Source: Carettochelys insculpta
Taxonomy: Eukaryota > Chordata > Testudines > Carettochelyidae
NCBI RefSeq assembly: GCF_033958435.1
Contig: NC_134142.1
Coordinates: 102,061,001-102,125,000 of the forward strand
Reading direction: 5' to 3'
Length of the DNA: 64,000 nucleotides
Both the position numbers and the translations under genes were made by a program. The notes under the pieces were generated by a model, which saw only the letters and a program-made list of their open reading frames with translations, made no database searches and was not told the DNA's origin. Below, one piece after another: positions 46,006 through 59,093 of this stretch; the stretch's first letter is position 1, and every line of letters begins with the position of its first letter.

Positions 46006-46649
46006 TTCGGTAAAAGAAATGTTGGTCTGTAGTAAAAATGGTTTGTCAGGAAATACACATTTCCCATTCTTAAGCACTGTAGCATATTACAATGATAGTT
46101 GCTTTAGTTCTGTCCACACTCTTCTTAGAATGGATGCTCTCTAGGTGTTGGCCATCTTGTGCCTCTTTGGTTGGGCTTACATTTTGTAACTGAACCAGTA
46201 GAATGGAAATGCAGCCTCTCTAGTCAGGCTTCATTGTACTCTGAACTGTCAGTTTTCCCTCCACATTTCTACTAGCACTCTTCTCACTGCATTACTTGCT
46301 GGGTAACTATCCACAGCACTTAGAGCAGTGAATTCCAGGAGACTTTGAAAAACCAGATGGGTACAGTGAGACCACAGTGGGAGGGCTATTTGAACAGTTT
46401 CAGCTTGAACTGCTTCAGTTGATGATCATTTGGATGCCAACCAGCTGGGGCAGGCTGACACTAATCAAGTCAGACCAGGCTGCTGAAAGTAAGTGCAATC
46501 CAAATGGTATTTGACACTTGTGGCATGTGGCCTATTTCTGCACGTTGTGTAACTATACAATACTAGCAGATGTACCTGGTGTTGGCGGCTCTTTAACCAA
46601 AAGTAAATTTTGTACATTTTTTTCAATGATAATATTTTTCAAAAATGAA

Positions 46650-47900
46650 AAGAAGGAAAAAAAGAAGGCTGGAGTAAGGGTTCAGGGTGAGGAGGGGCAG
46701 GAGGTGGGTGACTTAAGGTGGAGGGTTGGTGGGGGCTCAAGGCAGGGGATGGGGGTGCAGAAGGTCTCTGGACAGGGGACTGGGTGGGTTACTGGTGCCA
46801 CCCATGGCAGTGAGAAGGACACTGCTACAATGGCAGCACTCCTTGATCAGCAGATCCTCCTGAGGGCACTGGGGCTGTGTTCCCCATCTAGCTACCTCTT
46901 GGTCTACCTTGTATGGGGGAGAAGCACTCTGGGGCCAGCCCCCAGCGTGCTCCCAAGCCTGCAGCTTCTCCAGGGGGTCGTTGGGGTAGTGCCCACCCTG
47001 TCGTGCAGCCCCTTGTGGGTGGGAAAGCATACTGCAGGCTGACCCTGGCCTCCATCTGCCCCCCGCCCCCAGATCTGCATGGTCCAGCCCCTCCCCTGCA
47101 GCCTGCAGGCTGTCTGGAGAGGGGCCAGGCTCCAGGGGCTGCCCCTCTCCAGCAGCCTCCCACAGTGTGCAGGCAGTCTGAGGGGGCCCAGGCTCTGGGG
47201 CTGCACGCTGTTTGGCGGGGCAGGCTTTGGTGGGATGCTCCCCATCAGCTGCCCCTAGCAGCATGCAGGCTGTTTGCGGGGGGGCAGGTTCTGAGGGCTA
47301 CCTCTCCTCCAACTGCCCTCTCCAGCAGGCCCCCTACAGTCTGGGGAAGGGCCAGGCTCTGGGGAGTTACACCCCCCCTCAGCTGAGTCCCCCCACTGTG
47401 GTCTGCAGACTGTCTGGGCTGGGCCAGGCTGCAGGGGCTGCCCCTCTCCAACTGTCCCCTTCCAAAGACACACTCCTACGGTCTGCTAGTTGTCTGGGGG
47501 GACAACAGCCTCAGAAGCTGTCTCCCCTCCAACTGCCCCCCCAGCGTGCAGGTTGTCTGGGGACTGCCCCCCTCTCCAGCTGTCTCTTTCCCTCCAACCC
47601 CGCTTCTCCATGGCCTGCAGGCAGGCTAGGCATTGCTCCCCATCCAGAAGCCCCCTCTGCGGCCTGTCAGCAGTACATGGGGGCGGGGGGGGGGAGTGGG
47701 CAGGCTCTGCATGCAGGGCAGGGGTGCTACTGACCCGGTCTTTGTGGTGGGCAAGATGGCAGAGCCTCAGCCCTGCTGGCCTCTCTTTTGGTGCTGCTGG
47801 TGCTGCCAGTGGTCACTCTCAGTATCGCATCTCTTCTCTCTGTGCCCCTCCCTCTCACCTCGCTCCTCCTGCCCCCTCCCTTTCCTTGCTGTGGGAAATT
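46650..47900. repeat. GC-rich degenerate tandem repeat
   Basis: Units of roughly 70-80 bp recur, each with variants of GCAGGCTGTCTGGGGAGG, GGCCAGGCTCTGGGGCTGCC and CCCTCTCCAACTGCCCC. A G homopolymer interrupts it near 47680. Several overlapping open frames on both strands have no recognisable domain and are composition artefacts. It is similar in style to 3480-4425 but with a different motif. Confidence 0.65.
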
Positions 47901-50900
47901 CTGGGATTTCAGGCATTTCCCCCTTTCCAGGCACAACCAAACACTGACCTTGGTTTAAGTTAGGATGAGGGGAAGCTGCTGCCAAATTTTGTGGTCATAG
48001 CTCTAATGGTTTAAAAGGATTTATTGAACAAACATTGTAGGAACAGGCAGGCAGACTCTCTTTCTCTCTCTATATGATCATATATGTAGTGTTTTTCTTA
48101 AAGCTCCAGCCATTGGTGTCTTGTAATTATGACAGAATCTCACTTTTTGTTTTTTTTTAAAAGATTCTAGTTTTGCTTGTGGAGAAACCATGGAAAATAT
48201 TAATCTGGTTGTAAGGATTATAAACCAGAAAGCAAATAAAAAGAACCAAAATGTATGATTTTAAGTCTTATGTCGGGAGGGGAGGTCAGACAGCTTGATT
48301 TATGATTTTTGAATGTTTGGAGTTGACATTTTTGCCCATGTAATCCATTTGGAGTACTTCTGAGAGTGGATTCACAGTTTCAACAGGGTGCTTAGCACAG
48401 TAAATTAGTCTGTTGCAGACAAGGCCTCAATAGTTTCAAATCCCTTAGAATGCAACGGTCATTAGAACTCAGTAATTCTGTACTTACATCAAACTGAAAT
48501 GTTTCCTTTCTAACTTTCTTCCCCATTTCTGCTGCATGGTCACATAAGCTTCTTGCTCCTGTCTGTAAGCTACAAGATGGTTTTTTTTCTTAAGGGAAGT
48601 AAAACAGGAAACACCTACATTTTCAACCCTTTCCCTCCTTCACCCTAAGTCCCAAGGAGTCTGCCAATATATAAATGAGAACATAAAAGGATAAAATTTG
48701 GACCTCAACTCCTAGCTCTTTTAAATACCTTGTTTTCTGATACTTTAGTTAACACTGTAAATTTCTAGAAGTATCAGTATTAGCATGCTGTCCTTTTCTT
48801 TGATTTTTCCTAGTGTTTGTGGGATGACCCTATCTCTAATAGGGTTTTGAATTTTTTCCCTTTTTCTTTGCTTGCATTAGTCTCTCTTATATTAGTGCCC
48901 CCTTCCTATCTGCAGGCTACTGTATGTCATCCATCAACCTCCTCTGTGGAAACCCAGCAATAGTGTTTTCATGCTGCTTCAGTGTTTCTTATATATATCT
49001 ATCCATCTCTATCATTCAAAATGGCTTAAGTGTACAGACATTTGTTAGATGATTGCTAGCCTTTATTACACAGGTCTGCTTTCCCCTTGCCATGAGCTTG
49101 TAATTCACATTAAATCAATTGAAATTGCATATATTTTTTTTTAGATGAAAACAGAACATTAAAGTTTAAGGCTAATTTCTTTACTGCTAAAGTGTCTCAG
49201 AGGGGTAGCCATGTAAGTCTGTAGCTTCACTAAGAACAAGTAGTCTTGTAGCACCCTAAAAACTAACATTCGTTTGCTAGATAATGAGCTTTTGTGGGTA
49301 AAACCCACTTCTTCAGATTTTCAGATTGGAGTAGGCGTCTTTACTGCTGGGCATCTTGAAGTCATTATGGATTCTTAGTGATATTTTGACCAACATTTGA
49401 AATAGGCGATGAAGATTCTTGTTAGCCAAGTGAAAAATATTGCAACCCTCTCTCTGCCATACTCATTCAAACCTTCTCACTGCATAGATTGATTACACTG
49501 GCTGGTCTTGCAGAATATGCCATAAGGAAAATCCAGCTGCAGTAAAGTTAAACATCGTCACAAAGCGGAATGATGACCGATTGTCGTATCTTCAGATATT
49601 GCAATAGCTTTCCCAAATGTTTATTTATGTTTATCATTTTCAAATTCTACCTTCAACCTGCATACATTTACATGGATTTAGATGGTTATTCTTCTGTTTA
49701 TTTATTTTAGCTGAATGTCTTTTTACATCCCAAATAGCGTTCTTCTCATACAGGCTAGTATTGCATACAGTTACTGCAGTTTGTGAGTTATACCAGTAGA
49801 TGGAGCTGAAGGATCCTAATAATTAAAAAGGTGCTAAATGTGATACTGGAAATTTTGCCTCTTATTTGCAGTTGGACGCTTGCTCTTCTATGCTGTAAAA
49901 TGATATTTTTTTCAAGTTAACCTGATTATAAGGTATCACGCATAGGTGGATAATCTTACAAAATTTGAATATTCAAATTGTTCATCTCAAAAATTTAAAT
50001 TAGTATTTAAGAATTTGAGGGCTTAGCTAAAGGAAATCTTCTCTGAGTCACCTGACAGCTTGTCATCAGAACGTGTTCTCACTGTACCATTTTCCCTGTC
50101 ATGACAGAATTATGCTGTGGCATTTTATGTGCTCATTACAATATTGTGAATGAGAATATACAAATACTTAATTTTTGTATATAGTTTCCCCCTTTATTCT
50201 CACCATATGATAAAGCACATTCACCTCCATTTCTTAAAATAGCTTCCTAAAATGTAGTTAGTGATATATGGGCACAGACGCTGCAGGTTCTGTGTACATG
50301 TACTAACATAGCTATAATAGCCAAAAATAGATGTCTGCAGGCTTCAAAGAGTAAGAATGCTATAAACCAACAGAAAACAACAAACGTTATTACACAGATG
50401 TATATAACTGGGAAGTTTTTAAAATACTGCACATATTTGTTGGAGATAATCCTGAAAACTAGATGTGCACTACATTAAGTTAAAAGTGGAGCTAAGTAGT
50501 ACAGTGAAGTTAGGGCATTCTGAAATTTCATCTCAAAACATATTGATACATGTTGAATGTCAAATGTGACCCAAGCTCAGGAATTTCAGCCTAATCCCCA
50601 ATAGGCCTCACAAAACCACTGTCTTTTGAAATGACAATACTGGGGCAGTTTGAGGGTCAAAAATGTGGTACATGACAGCACAGTGAGTGGAAGTTTACAT
50701 TACTGGCTACGCAGTTAGATCAACTTGTATTTAATCCTTAGAACTAAAAAGATGAAATGTAATAAAAATTGTCATTTTTCATGCAGTACTGTGGTATGTT
50801 TTCTTTCCTAGGCTACCTAATAAAGTTATACAGTTAACTGTGGGTAATAAATTATTTTACTCTAGAAATAGACATGAATTTTCACTTCTCCTGGTTAAAA

Positions 50901-50950
50901 TATCTAAATATTAATTAAAATTCCTCTTTTCTTGTGAACAGATACCATCT
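47901..50950. other. Intergenic, AT-rich, nothing recognised except one inverted repeat fragment
   Basis: Positions 49195-49325 carry the repeat family of 21717 in reverse (CAGAGGGGTAGCCATGTAAG, GAGCTTTTGTGGGTAAAACC). No coding, RNA or regulatory feature is supported in the rest. Confidence 0.6.
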
Positions 50951-51320
50951 ATGGCTGTTTCCACACATGCCACTTTCAAAAAACAGCCCAAAATATGCTA
51001 ATGAGGCACGGATGTAAATTCCCGATGCCTCATTAACATAAGGTCACATGATTTGGAGTCTGGAAGAAGCTCTTCCAGACTCCTAAACAGCATGTAGAAA
51101 TGCAGCCCCTGGGAGATCTTCCAGAAGGAGGACTTCCTTCCAGAAGAACCCCTGGGGCCACGCTTCTACACTCTGTTTTGGAGTCTGGAAGAGTTTCTGC
51201 CATACTCCAAATCATGTGACCTTATGCTAATGAGTCTCCGTGAATTTACATCTGCACCTCATTAGCCTATTTTGGGCCATTTATTAGCATGCCACTTGGC
51301 ATGTGTAGAAACAGCCTATT
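50950..51320. mobile_element. Fold-back MITE, about 370 bp
   Basis: Ends are GGCTGTTTCCACACATGCCA and, inverted, TGGCATGTGTAGAAACAGCC, flanked by TAT on both sides. Arms pair further: GCCTCATTAACATAAGGTCA with TGACCTTATGCTAATGAG, and GGAGTCTGGAAGAAGCTC with its partner near 51180. No coding capacity. Confidence 0.85.
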
Positions 51321-51754
51321 TAACTAAAATATTTAATCTTCCCCTGGACCCAAAACATTCCATAGAATGTATATAAGAATTCAGTATTGTTTCTGAATAT
51401 GGACCACAAACTGGGCATATACGTGAGTAAGAATTACGCAGATGATATTATTGTGCAGTAAAATGAATGACCTGGTGTCTGAGATTGGGGTCTGGATGAG
51501 GGCTGGCTGGGTGAGACCCATCCAGATAAGAGGGAGATTATGTAAGTAGATGGGATGCAAGGGTAAGAGCAGTGAAAGATTATTTGGAACCTTCTAATTC
51601 TAAACAGATGGTTTATTTCTATTTGCAAATCAAGAATCCCTGTCTAGGCTATCACCAAGACACACAAATTGCAATTCAGGAGGCAAGCGGATAGAAGGAG
51701 GTTCTAATTTACAATGGTTGCAAAGTCCCCAAAAGTCTGTTTCAGTAGCTATGT

Positions 51755-52040
51755 ATTGCAGGGGCATAGAAAGACCAGAAGCAATGGTCTTAAACTGCAG
51801 CAAGGGAGGTTTAGGTTGGAGATTATGAAGAAATTCCTAACTGTCAGGGTGGTCAAACACTGGAATAAATTGCCCACGGGCGTTGTGGAATCTCCAGCTC
51901 TGGAGATATTTAAGAACAGTTTAGATAAATGTCTACCAGGGCTGGTCTAGACAGTACTTAGTCCTGCCATGAGGGCAGGGAGCTGGACTTGATGACCTCT
52001 CAAGGTGCCTTCCAGTCCTAGTATTCTATAATTCTATGTA
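51755..52040 (+). mobile_element. CR1 3' fragment
   Basis: The frame 51755-51950 gives [18 protein letters not shown] and VVKHWNKLPTGVVESPALEI, matching the C-terminus of the CR1 ORF2 at 44500-44667, and it ends with TTCTATAATTCTATG at about 52023-52037. It is 5'-truncated to under 300 bp. Confidence 0.92.
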
Positions 52041-54245
52041 GTTATGCTGCTAAGTCTGGGAGCTCAGAGCTCAAAAGCACACTAACTGCTTTAAAAGATT
52101 ACGTATATAGTTACTGATGGTGAGCAAAACAACCTGAAGAAGAGGGTATTACTTGTTAATCTGACTGGGACCTAGAATTGAGTCCTGACAGAAAGTCTGA
52201 AGTAGGTGGGCCCATTCCAGACTGCGATGGGACAGCAAGTTACACATGCAGCTCATCTATTTACTAGTTGGAGAGCTTTCTTCTGAAATGGTTTGGTTTT
52301 AAATAAACAACGCTTTGCTTTAAGAAGCCAAGCCAGTCCCTGGGTGCTGCTGCAACAGGTCCAGAGGGAAGAGTGCTGCAGGTACTGAACTGAGCTATGC
52401 ACAATGAGTACCAGGAGACTACAGTTCAAGGCTCAGTCCTGCTTGGGTTGACATAACAGTGTACCCATGCAACACAGATTGCGGGACTCAAGAGTATTGT
52501 TTTTTTTACAGAAAGCAAATTGGCCTTCTTAAGAAGTGCATACTAATTTATATGAGGGCATTAATTTAACTATTATCCTCCTCAGGATAAATTATAATTA
52601 AAACCTCAGATACAGAATGGTGCATGTGTGAAGTCTGACTTGAAGTGCTAGCCATATGTACTGAATGTAACAATGCTTTTACTGCCCATTTGTTTGTATA
52701 GTTCTTCCTTGTATATAAAATTGCCATATTTTAAATGCACAGAGAACAAGTTTAAGTTTTGATTGATCACTTTTCTAAGGGCTTTTCCTATTCTAACTGA
52801 AGTTAATGGGAGTCTTTCTGCTTTCAGTGAGAGACGTCAGGCCCTTTAAAAGATCTCCAAAAGTCAAGGGACCATTGAAAAGAATCAGATTGACTTTAAA
52901 AGGTGTGCTACTGGGCCCTAAATGTATTTCTCTAAGTACAGTGGCTTCCTTTTTGTGATTTAGTTGCCCCTTCATTAACACAGTATCATGTTTATCCTTG
53001 CCTTTTTATCTTGTCTGTAATCATGGTTCAGATAAGATACTTAAGATTTAACAAAATGTTTGCAATAAATGATGAATCTCCTTGAAACCATTGTCATATA
53101 TGATCTAGAAATGCAAGAATTCTACTAGTCTGTTTTCTGGCAGCATCTGTTTACTTTAATGTGTATATTTATACTCCAGAACAAAATATGGGTAAAATAG
53201 GTTTTATACCATCTACTTAGAAGAAAAAAATTTAAATTTGTACCTTACACAGGGATCCTCATTAGAAGTTAGTCATTTCCAGCCAGTATATCAAGGGAAT
53301 CCATCACTGCATTAGGTAAACTAAACTGCATTAGACTGAAGTGTACATTTCTTAATGTCTTGAGGTCCAAAAAGCAATCAAGATAGGGGCTGGTGAAAAA
53401 TATTAATCTAAAATAGATTTTCCTTCAACTAAAACCCATCAAATGTGATTAAAAATTAATGGAAAAAATTCAAGCATTTGCACTTAAGGTATGTAAGTGA
53501 CACAGATCACTATTTTTGGGGACTATTATTGAGAAATCCACAAATGAAAGTGCGTAGTTATTATTTTGCATTTAGTTATTAGTACCTTAACTCCCAAAGG
53601 TGCTCTCTCTTCTTCTAAGCGTTACTACAGGAGCAAGGGTTGCTATGTGATTAGTACCTGATGGTTTTACCATCTCTCAAAGTGGTGAACATCTTTGGGA
53701 AAACAAATGTTTAGTATTTTTTGTTTTCATAACAAAAGCTCTTACCAATCATCAGATAAAAGATGCAGTATTTCTATAGGCTTCAGTCTTGCCTTATAGG
53801 TTATCAGACTGTGAAATTTTGTATTCCATAGAGTAGAAACTTTGAACATTGGCTAAAATAACTTAACTTAATAAGAGAGTGTTGAAATATATTTGTATGC
53901 ACAGTATTAGTACCAGAAAAGCTGTAAAAATCTGAGGAATAATGTAGCTGAACACGTTTGCAAGTGCCACGTTCTTAATACAATGAATAAAGGATCTCTG
54001 TAGATTAATAAAATGCAATTATATTTGATATTCTTAATGAGTGGTGAATATTGAGAATAGTTATTGTTTATAAGATAAATTTCCCTTGGTATGAATAAAC
54101 TCTCTGGAACAGAGGCTAAAGTGTTTATTATTGACAAATCTGGTAGCTGCTTGTAAATGGACCATGCTGAGTAGTTCAGGCTGTTAGGCTAAGAACTACA
54201 ACAGGATTCACCTGAGTGCAGCAGTGCAGTGGCTCCAGCTATAGG
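52041..54245. other. Intergenic AT-rich sequence, nothing recognised
   Basis: No open frame with a domain, no repeat family and no RNA gene were recognised. Short open frames are at chance level. Confidence 0.6.
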
Positions 54246-55709
54246 ATCTAGCCCAGGGATGGCCAACCACCTAGACTGTAGCCATAACTTGAAATAATTT
54301 GCCTAAAACAATTTAAATTATTTTGAGTTAACTTACTTTGAACTTGGTGCTATCCAAACAGCACCAAAGTTCAAAACAAATGGCTATTTTTGAGGTATCT
54401 GCTACCCTCTCATGGTGAGGGGTAGCAGAAATGGAATACTGTGCTCAAAATAGCTGCGCTATTCTGAGCATGGTGAGTAGCCATGGAGTTGCTATTTTGG
54501 GATACATTTGTATCCCGAAATAGCAACAATAGTCCAGACCAGTGTTTCCCAAATTCATTTGGCCATGGAACCCTTTTAAACCCGAAAGAATTTTGCAGAA
54601 TCCCTAATAACAGTCTTATATATGGCTTAACTCCTCTCAGCCTTAAACCCACCCTCTCATCCCCAGGATTAACCTGCCTCAGCCCAAGCCACTCCCCAGA
54701 ACTAACCCATCCACCCAAACCTAGCCCTGCCTGAACAAACTCCACTTGAGTTAGCACCTCCTGTTACCTTACTCAATATGGCAGACAAACCTACCTTAGC
54801 CACACTGCTCCCCTGACTCTAGCCCCAGTGCCTGATTTAATTGGCCATCTACGGCAATGAGAGAGGCCAGTCACAGCCAATGAAAGGCAGAGATGATGCA
54901 GGAACTGCAGGACCCATCTGGCGCCCATTCCGGATAGCCATTGCTCCCCTTGCCCAAGCCCCCTTGTGCGCACGCTGTGAGTGAGGGGCTCTCTGTGGCT
55001 CCCTGCTCTGCTGCTACTGAAATAATGGAACTAAATTCAAGTTGGTTTAACGTCTGGATCTCTCTTGCCACCCTTCTGGCCATTAAATCAATTAAAGTTA
55101 GTTCTTCTGTTTCAGTGGTGGCAGGGCAGGGAGCTGCAGAGGAGTCAGCATGTGGCTCTGGAGCTGCAGGTTTCTGACCCCAATCATTTTCTCCTGGAAC
55201 CCTTATATTCACTTCACAGAACCCTGAGGTTCTGTGGAACGCCATTTGAGAAACAGTGGTTTAGACACAGCCTTGGAGATGAAGAGCCAAAATAGCTGTG
55301 GATAGCTATTTATTATATAGATGTATAAAAATAAATATATAACACATGGCTCAATGCCCTCCCCCAGAGCCAGGCACTTCCAGATCTGTTGTCCCTCCTC
55401 CTGACTACTCTAACCCAATCCTCCGCCCCTCTTCCAGAGCTAGGCACCCCCAGCCTCCCTGCTCTAACCCAATGCCCCCAATCACATGTCCCCCAGAGGC
55501 AGGCAACCCTAGCCCCACCTGCCCTAACCCAATGCCTGGGACTCACCGGAGCCACCGCCGTTGCCATGTGCTTCTTCCTCCAGCCACTTGTGGGGCGGGG
55601 GTGTTCACAGCAGTGAGCAGTCGGGGCATGTGGCTCTGAGCAGGAGCCACATTTCACTAAAAGCCGCATGTGGCTTGAGAGCAGCAGATTGGCCATCCCT
55701 GATCTAGCC
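54246..55709. mobile_element. hAT element with perfect 8-bp target duplication (outer of a nest)
   Basis: The element spans 54254-55701. It begins CAGGGATGGCCAACC and ends GATTGGCCATCCCTG (14 of 15 inverted-repeat positions match). ATCTAGCC flanks it exactly at 54246-54253 and 55702-55709. About half of its length is the nested element at 54540-55258. The right part (55320-55690) is C-rich, with repeated CCCAGAGCCAGGC-type blocks. No transposase is visible, so it is non-autonomous. Confidence 0.92.
54532..55266. mobile_element. Nested hAT (Charlie-like) element
   Basis: The element spans 54540-55258, begins CAGTGTTTCCCAAAT and ends TTTGAGAAACAGTG. It is flanked by GTCCAGAC (54532-54539) and GTTTAGAC (55259-55266), an 8-bp duplication with two differences. 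The CAGTG...CAAA termini are typical of hAT-Charlie elements. It interrupts a sequence with a local palindrome (TGCTATTTTGGGATAC and inverse, about 54490-54525) that may be a third element. Confidence 0.82.
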
Positions 55710-56747
55710 CATGGTTAATACACAGCTAAGAGAAAGCATCTTTTGTAGTATGTTGATGCTATTATAACATTGGACTGGAATTTAAAATATTGAAATTTTA
55801 TATAAAAGAAGAAAAGTACAAAAAAACCAAAAAATAGCTCGCTAATATTGTATTTATTATTATTTTACTTCAGTGTGACTTTTGGAATTGATGTTTCCTC
55901 CAAAGGAAGAAAAAAGTTGAGACAGCCTCTTTGTTGCTGGGAAAAAGCTTAAAGAACTCTGATTAGAAGAGATGATCAGAGCAGAAGGATTATAGTAGCT
56001 AATCAGAGTAGAGAAATTTGCATATTTTCAGTGCTGTTATTAAAAATTAAAAATAGCTGTGTTGTGAGTATATAAGTCTCTGCATATGGATTGGCTAACT
56101 ATACCTGTCAGATAGGATATAGGGATTCACACAGTGCATGGTTATTGAAGAGAGCTGTGCAATAATTATGCAAATTGGACAACCAGAATTGATTAATGCA
56201 AAGTTGGGGTGCAGATGGGGAATACACAGTTATGGTTCAATAACTACACAGCATTCCTACACTCCAAAACAACAGAAAACTTGCAGATGAGAATTATTAA
56301 TAGAATCTACTGTATCTCAGCTCAGTGTAATGGAGGCAAAAGTTGCAACTCCAGTGGTTAAGATTATGTTGAGATCTACACGTGAAAAGCATGCCTAAAT
56401 TCTTTTGTTTCACACTTTAATGATTAAATTTAGTCTCCAGATTTGAAGCACTTACATGTTGGATGACAACTGAACTTTCTGTGCAACTTTTTATGAAAAT
56501 ATTTTGTAACTTTTGCAAAATAAACATTTAAAAATGCTCCCTTAAAACAAAACCTGCCACATTTTCTTCACATTTTTGTTGGTTCTTCTCCAGGCCAAAC
56601 AGTAACGGTCCTCCAAACTTCAAATATAATACATGTGCCTTCCATTAATATCTCTGACAGGGGTATCTGAACATTTAAAAATAAACAATTATTTTCCTTA
56701 TTTAGATTAATCTAACCAAAGAACTCATCACCTTGGTTCAAATCTTG
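55710..56747. other. Intergenic AT-rich sequence, nothing recognised
   Basis: Between the hAT nest and the Tigger element. No coding or RNA feature is supported. Confidence 0.6.
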
Positions 56748-59093
56748 TACGGGGTTCCCCATTATAAATCCAGGTTATGTTCCTAAATAATGCAACTTAT
56801 GGCAAAACAACTTATAAAGGGGAATTAATACCCATAAGGAATAATGTAATTAGCTTGAGTTACATTCCCAACATATACAGTTCATGCATGTTTAGACATA
56901 TAATGTAGCCATAACCCATAAAAACAATAAATAGAAATAGATAAGACAAGTATGCTGTTACTCTTACCTTGTAAATGGATTTGATGTGCTTGATGGTGGA
57001 AGTAGGGATACTGAAACAGTACCCCCTTCTTGGTGAGAGTTAGGCAGAAGAGAGGGGAGATGGGATGGGGAGTCATCCACCACCATCTCATCATCATCCA
57101 AGATGTCAATTTCTTCATCTTCCTCAATGCTAAAGGCAGTGTAACAACTGTTGGCCCTGCGTCTTCCATATCTTGAAGGCCTGAAGGTCCAGCTTCTTCA
57201 GTGACTTGTTCGAGTTTCTTTATGTTCCTGAAGAAAGACTAGCATTGTCTGCTTCCCACTACAAATTTTTGTTTCCAAAATCTCTCGATAGCATGACAAG
57301 CTGTCATTTAGATGATGTGCAAACTTGGAAGAGTGATCAGTCAGGTGATCGAGTCTTGATTGTGTTGATGATTTCAGCAGCAAAGTTAAAAATATGGCAA
57401 AGAGACTTCACTGTAATTCCTTTATCTTCCTTCTTCGTCGTTTCAGCTTCATCTTCTTCCTGGATTTCCTCTTCAAATGCTTGCTTATTTAGACCTTCCA
57501 AGTCTTCATTACTTAGAGGTTCTGAAGGAGAAGCAAGTAATTCAGTCAAATTCTCTTTGTTGACATTGTCAAATGCCATCTTTGCTAGCATCACCAACTC
57601 CTTTCAAATTGTGGTCTCATCGAAATCAACAAAGTAATTCACGGGTTCAGGATAGATTTTCTTCCACACACTGTTCATGCATTGAACACTTATTTCATCC
57701 CATGCTGCACCCGTGTGCATCACTGCATCCATTATGTTAAAAGTTTTCTAAAATTCCTGCATGGTTGGTTTTCCTTCCTCATCTGTATCATTGATGAGTC
57801 TCCTGAACATCCTACATAGATAATAGGATTTAAAGTTAGCAATTGCACCTTGATCCATTAGTTGAATCAGTGTGGTGGTAAAAACTCAACTTTAATGTTG
57901 GGACATAACAATTCATAATCTAAGTCATGTGCAGCAGCATTATGTACAATAAAAAGAATTTTGAATGTTAGATTTTGTTCTTCACAATATCTTTTCATTT
58001 CCAGAACACAGTAATCCACAAACAGTCACAGAATATTTGCTTTGTTATCCAAGCCTTTCACTGAGACTTCCATATGACGGGGAGACAAGATCTGACATAA
58101 TTTTTCATTGTACAGGTTCTTGCTATGATAAATGAGCAGTGGTTTAATTTTCTTGTCTCCCTTGGCATTGCCACCAAGCAAGAGTGTCAGACGGTCTTCT
58201 GAAACCTGGCACACATTTTTCATTAACAGAAATGTAAGTTCATTTTGGCATTTGTGTCCAATAAAGTCCTGTTTCTTCCACATTAAAGACTTGTCAGGGA
58301 TCGTATCCTCCTTCCTGAATGATCTCTCTCTCAACTTTGCCTGATATGCTGTGGTTGTCTCTGTGTTGGCGTTTGTTCATCTTACACTCTAACATTCTTG
58401 AACCCTTAGTGTGACTGGAAACTGAAACCAGCCACAGCTAGCATTAAATGTTTCTTCTTTAAAAGTGCCTCCCATCTCCTGTTTCTCTTTATCCTTCAGG
58501 AATTTGAATAACCTCACTGCCTTCTCCTGAATGGCATTGAGACTTATCAGCATATTCTGCATAGGCGAGCCATCCAACCACACAGCCATCATTGTCTCCA
58601 TCATTTCCATCACCTTGCTTCTTTGCTGAGCAATCTTTACAGAAGAATGCTGCATCAGATGCCTAGCCTTTTCCATTATATCATCAGTATTCTTGGCAAT
58701 GGTATGAACCGTTGTCGGAGGTAGGCCAAGATAGTAAGCAATGTCAGCAGCCCGTTCACCATTTCTGATGCACTTTATTACATCTGTTTTCACAACAACA
58801 GTCACATTAACATGTTGCCTCTTGCAAATAGCACTTAATTTTGCACGAACACTTGATTTCCCAGTCATGGTTAAAGGATTACCCAAATATATTAAGATAT
58901 GTGTACTCGCAATGCATTCACTTCAAAACTTACAAACAATAAGGAGGACAATGCAAAGGATTGCTGTCCCTTAAAAAACAACCTAAGTGTGGATCTGTGT
59001 GATGTATAATTAATTTACTTTCCGTAATTAATTGACGACTTATATGTGAAACAACTTATAACAAGACAACTTAAAATGGGGACCCCCTGCATA
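56748..59093 (-). mobile_element. Full-size Tigger (pogo/Tc1-mariner) element
   Basis: The element spans about 56750-59091. It is flanked by TA at 56748-56749 and 59092-59093. Ends are CGGGGTTCCCCATTATAA and, inverted, TTAAAATGGGGACCCCCTGCA. Its length of about 2.34 kb matches that of autonomous Tigger elements. Transposase remnants lie on the - strand (next entry). Confidence 0.88.
57337..58886 (-). pseudogene. Tigger transposase, broken
   Basis: Reading from 58886 downwards on the - strand, the first block has a CENP-B/pogo-type DNA-binding region (VVVKTDVIKCIRNGERAADI, LGLPPTTVHTIAKN) and a second helix-turn-helix part (AVRLFKFLKD, ASCGWFQ). A stop near 58389 is followed in another frame by DDE-domain remnants: DKSLMWKKQDFIGHK, VSEDRLTLLLGGNAKGDKKI and KPLLIYHSKNLYNEKLC (58334-58026). 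A C-terminal acidic block (SNEDLEGLNKQAFEEEIQEE) is at 57597-57337. At least three frame breaks are present. The family assignment is strong and the gene is dead. Confidence 0.88.

Larger units (their letters stand above)
44761..46640. other. Intergenic, AT-rich, with tail-repeat copies
   Basis: No gene is recognised. Two copies of the GGTCTGTCCCAC repeat family lie at 45490-45618 and 45875-46005 and are listed separately. Confidence 0.6.

Noticed and set aside
46518..47985. Overlapping open frames of 100-175 codons on both strands
   Set aside because: They lie in GC-rich tandem repeat sequence, lack domains, and overlap each other in several frames; stop codons are simply rare in this composition.
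58132..58344. + strand frames over the Tigger element
   Set aside because: Shadow frames opposite the broken transposase.
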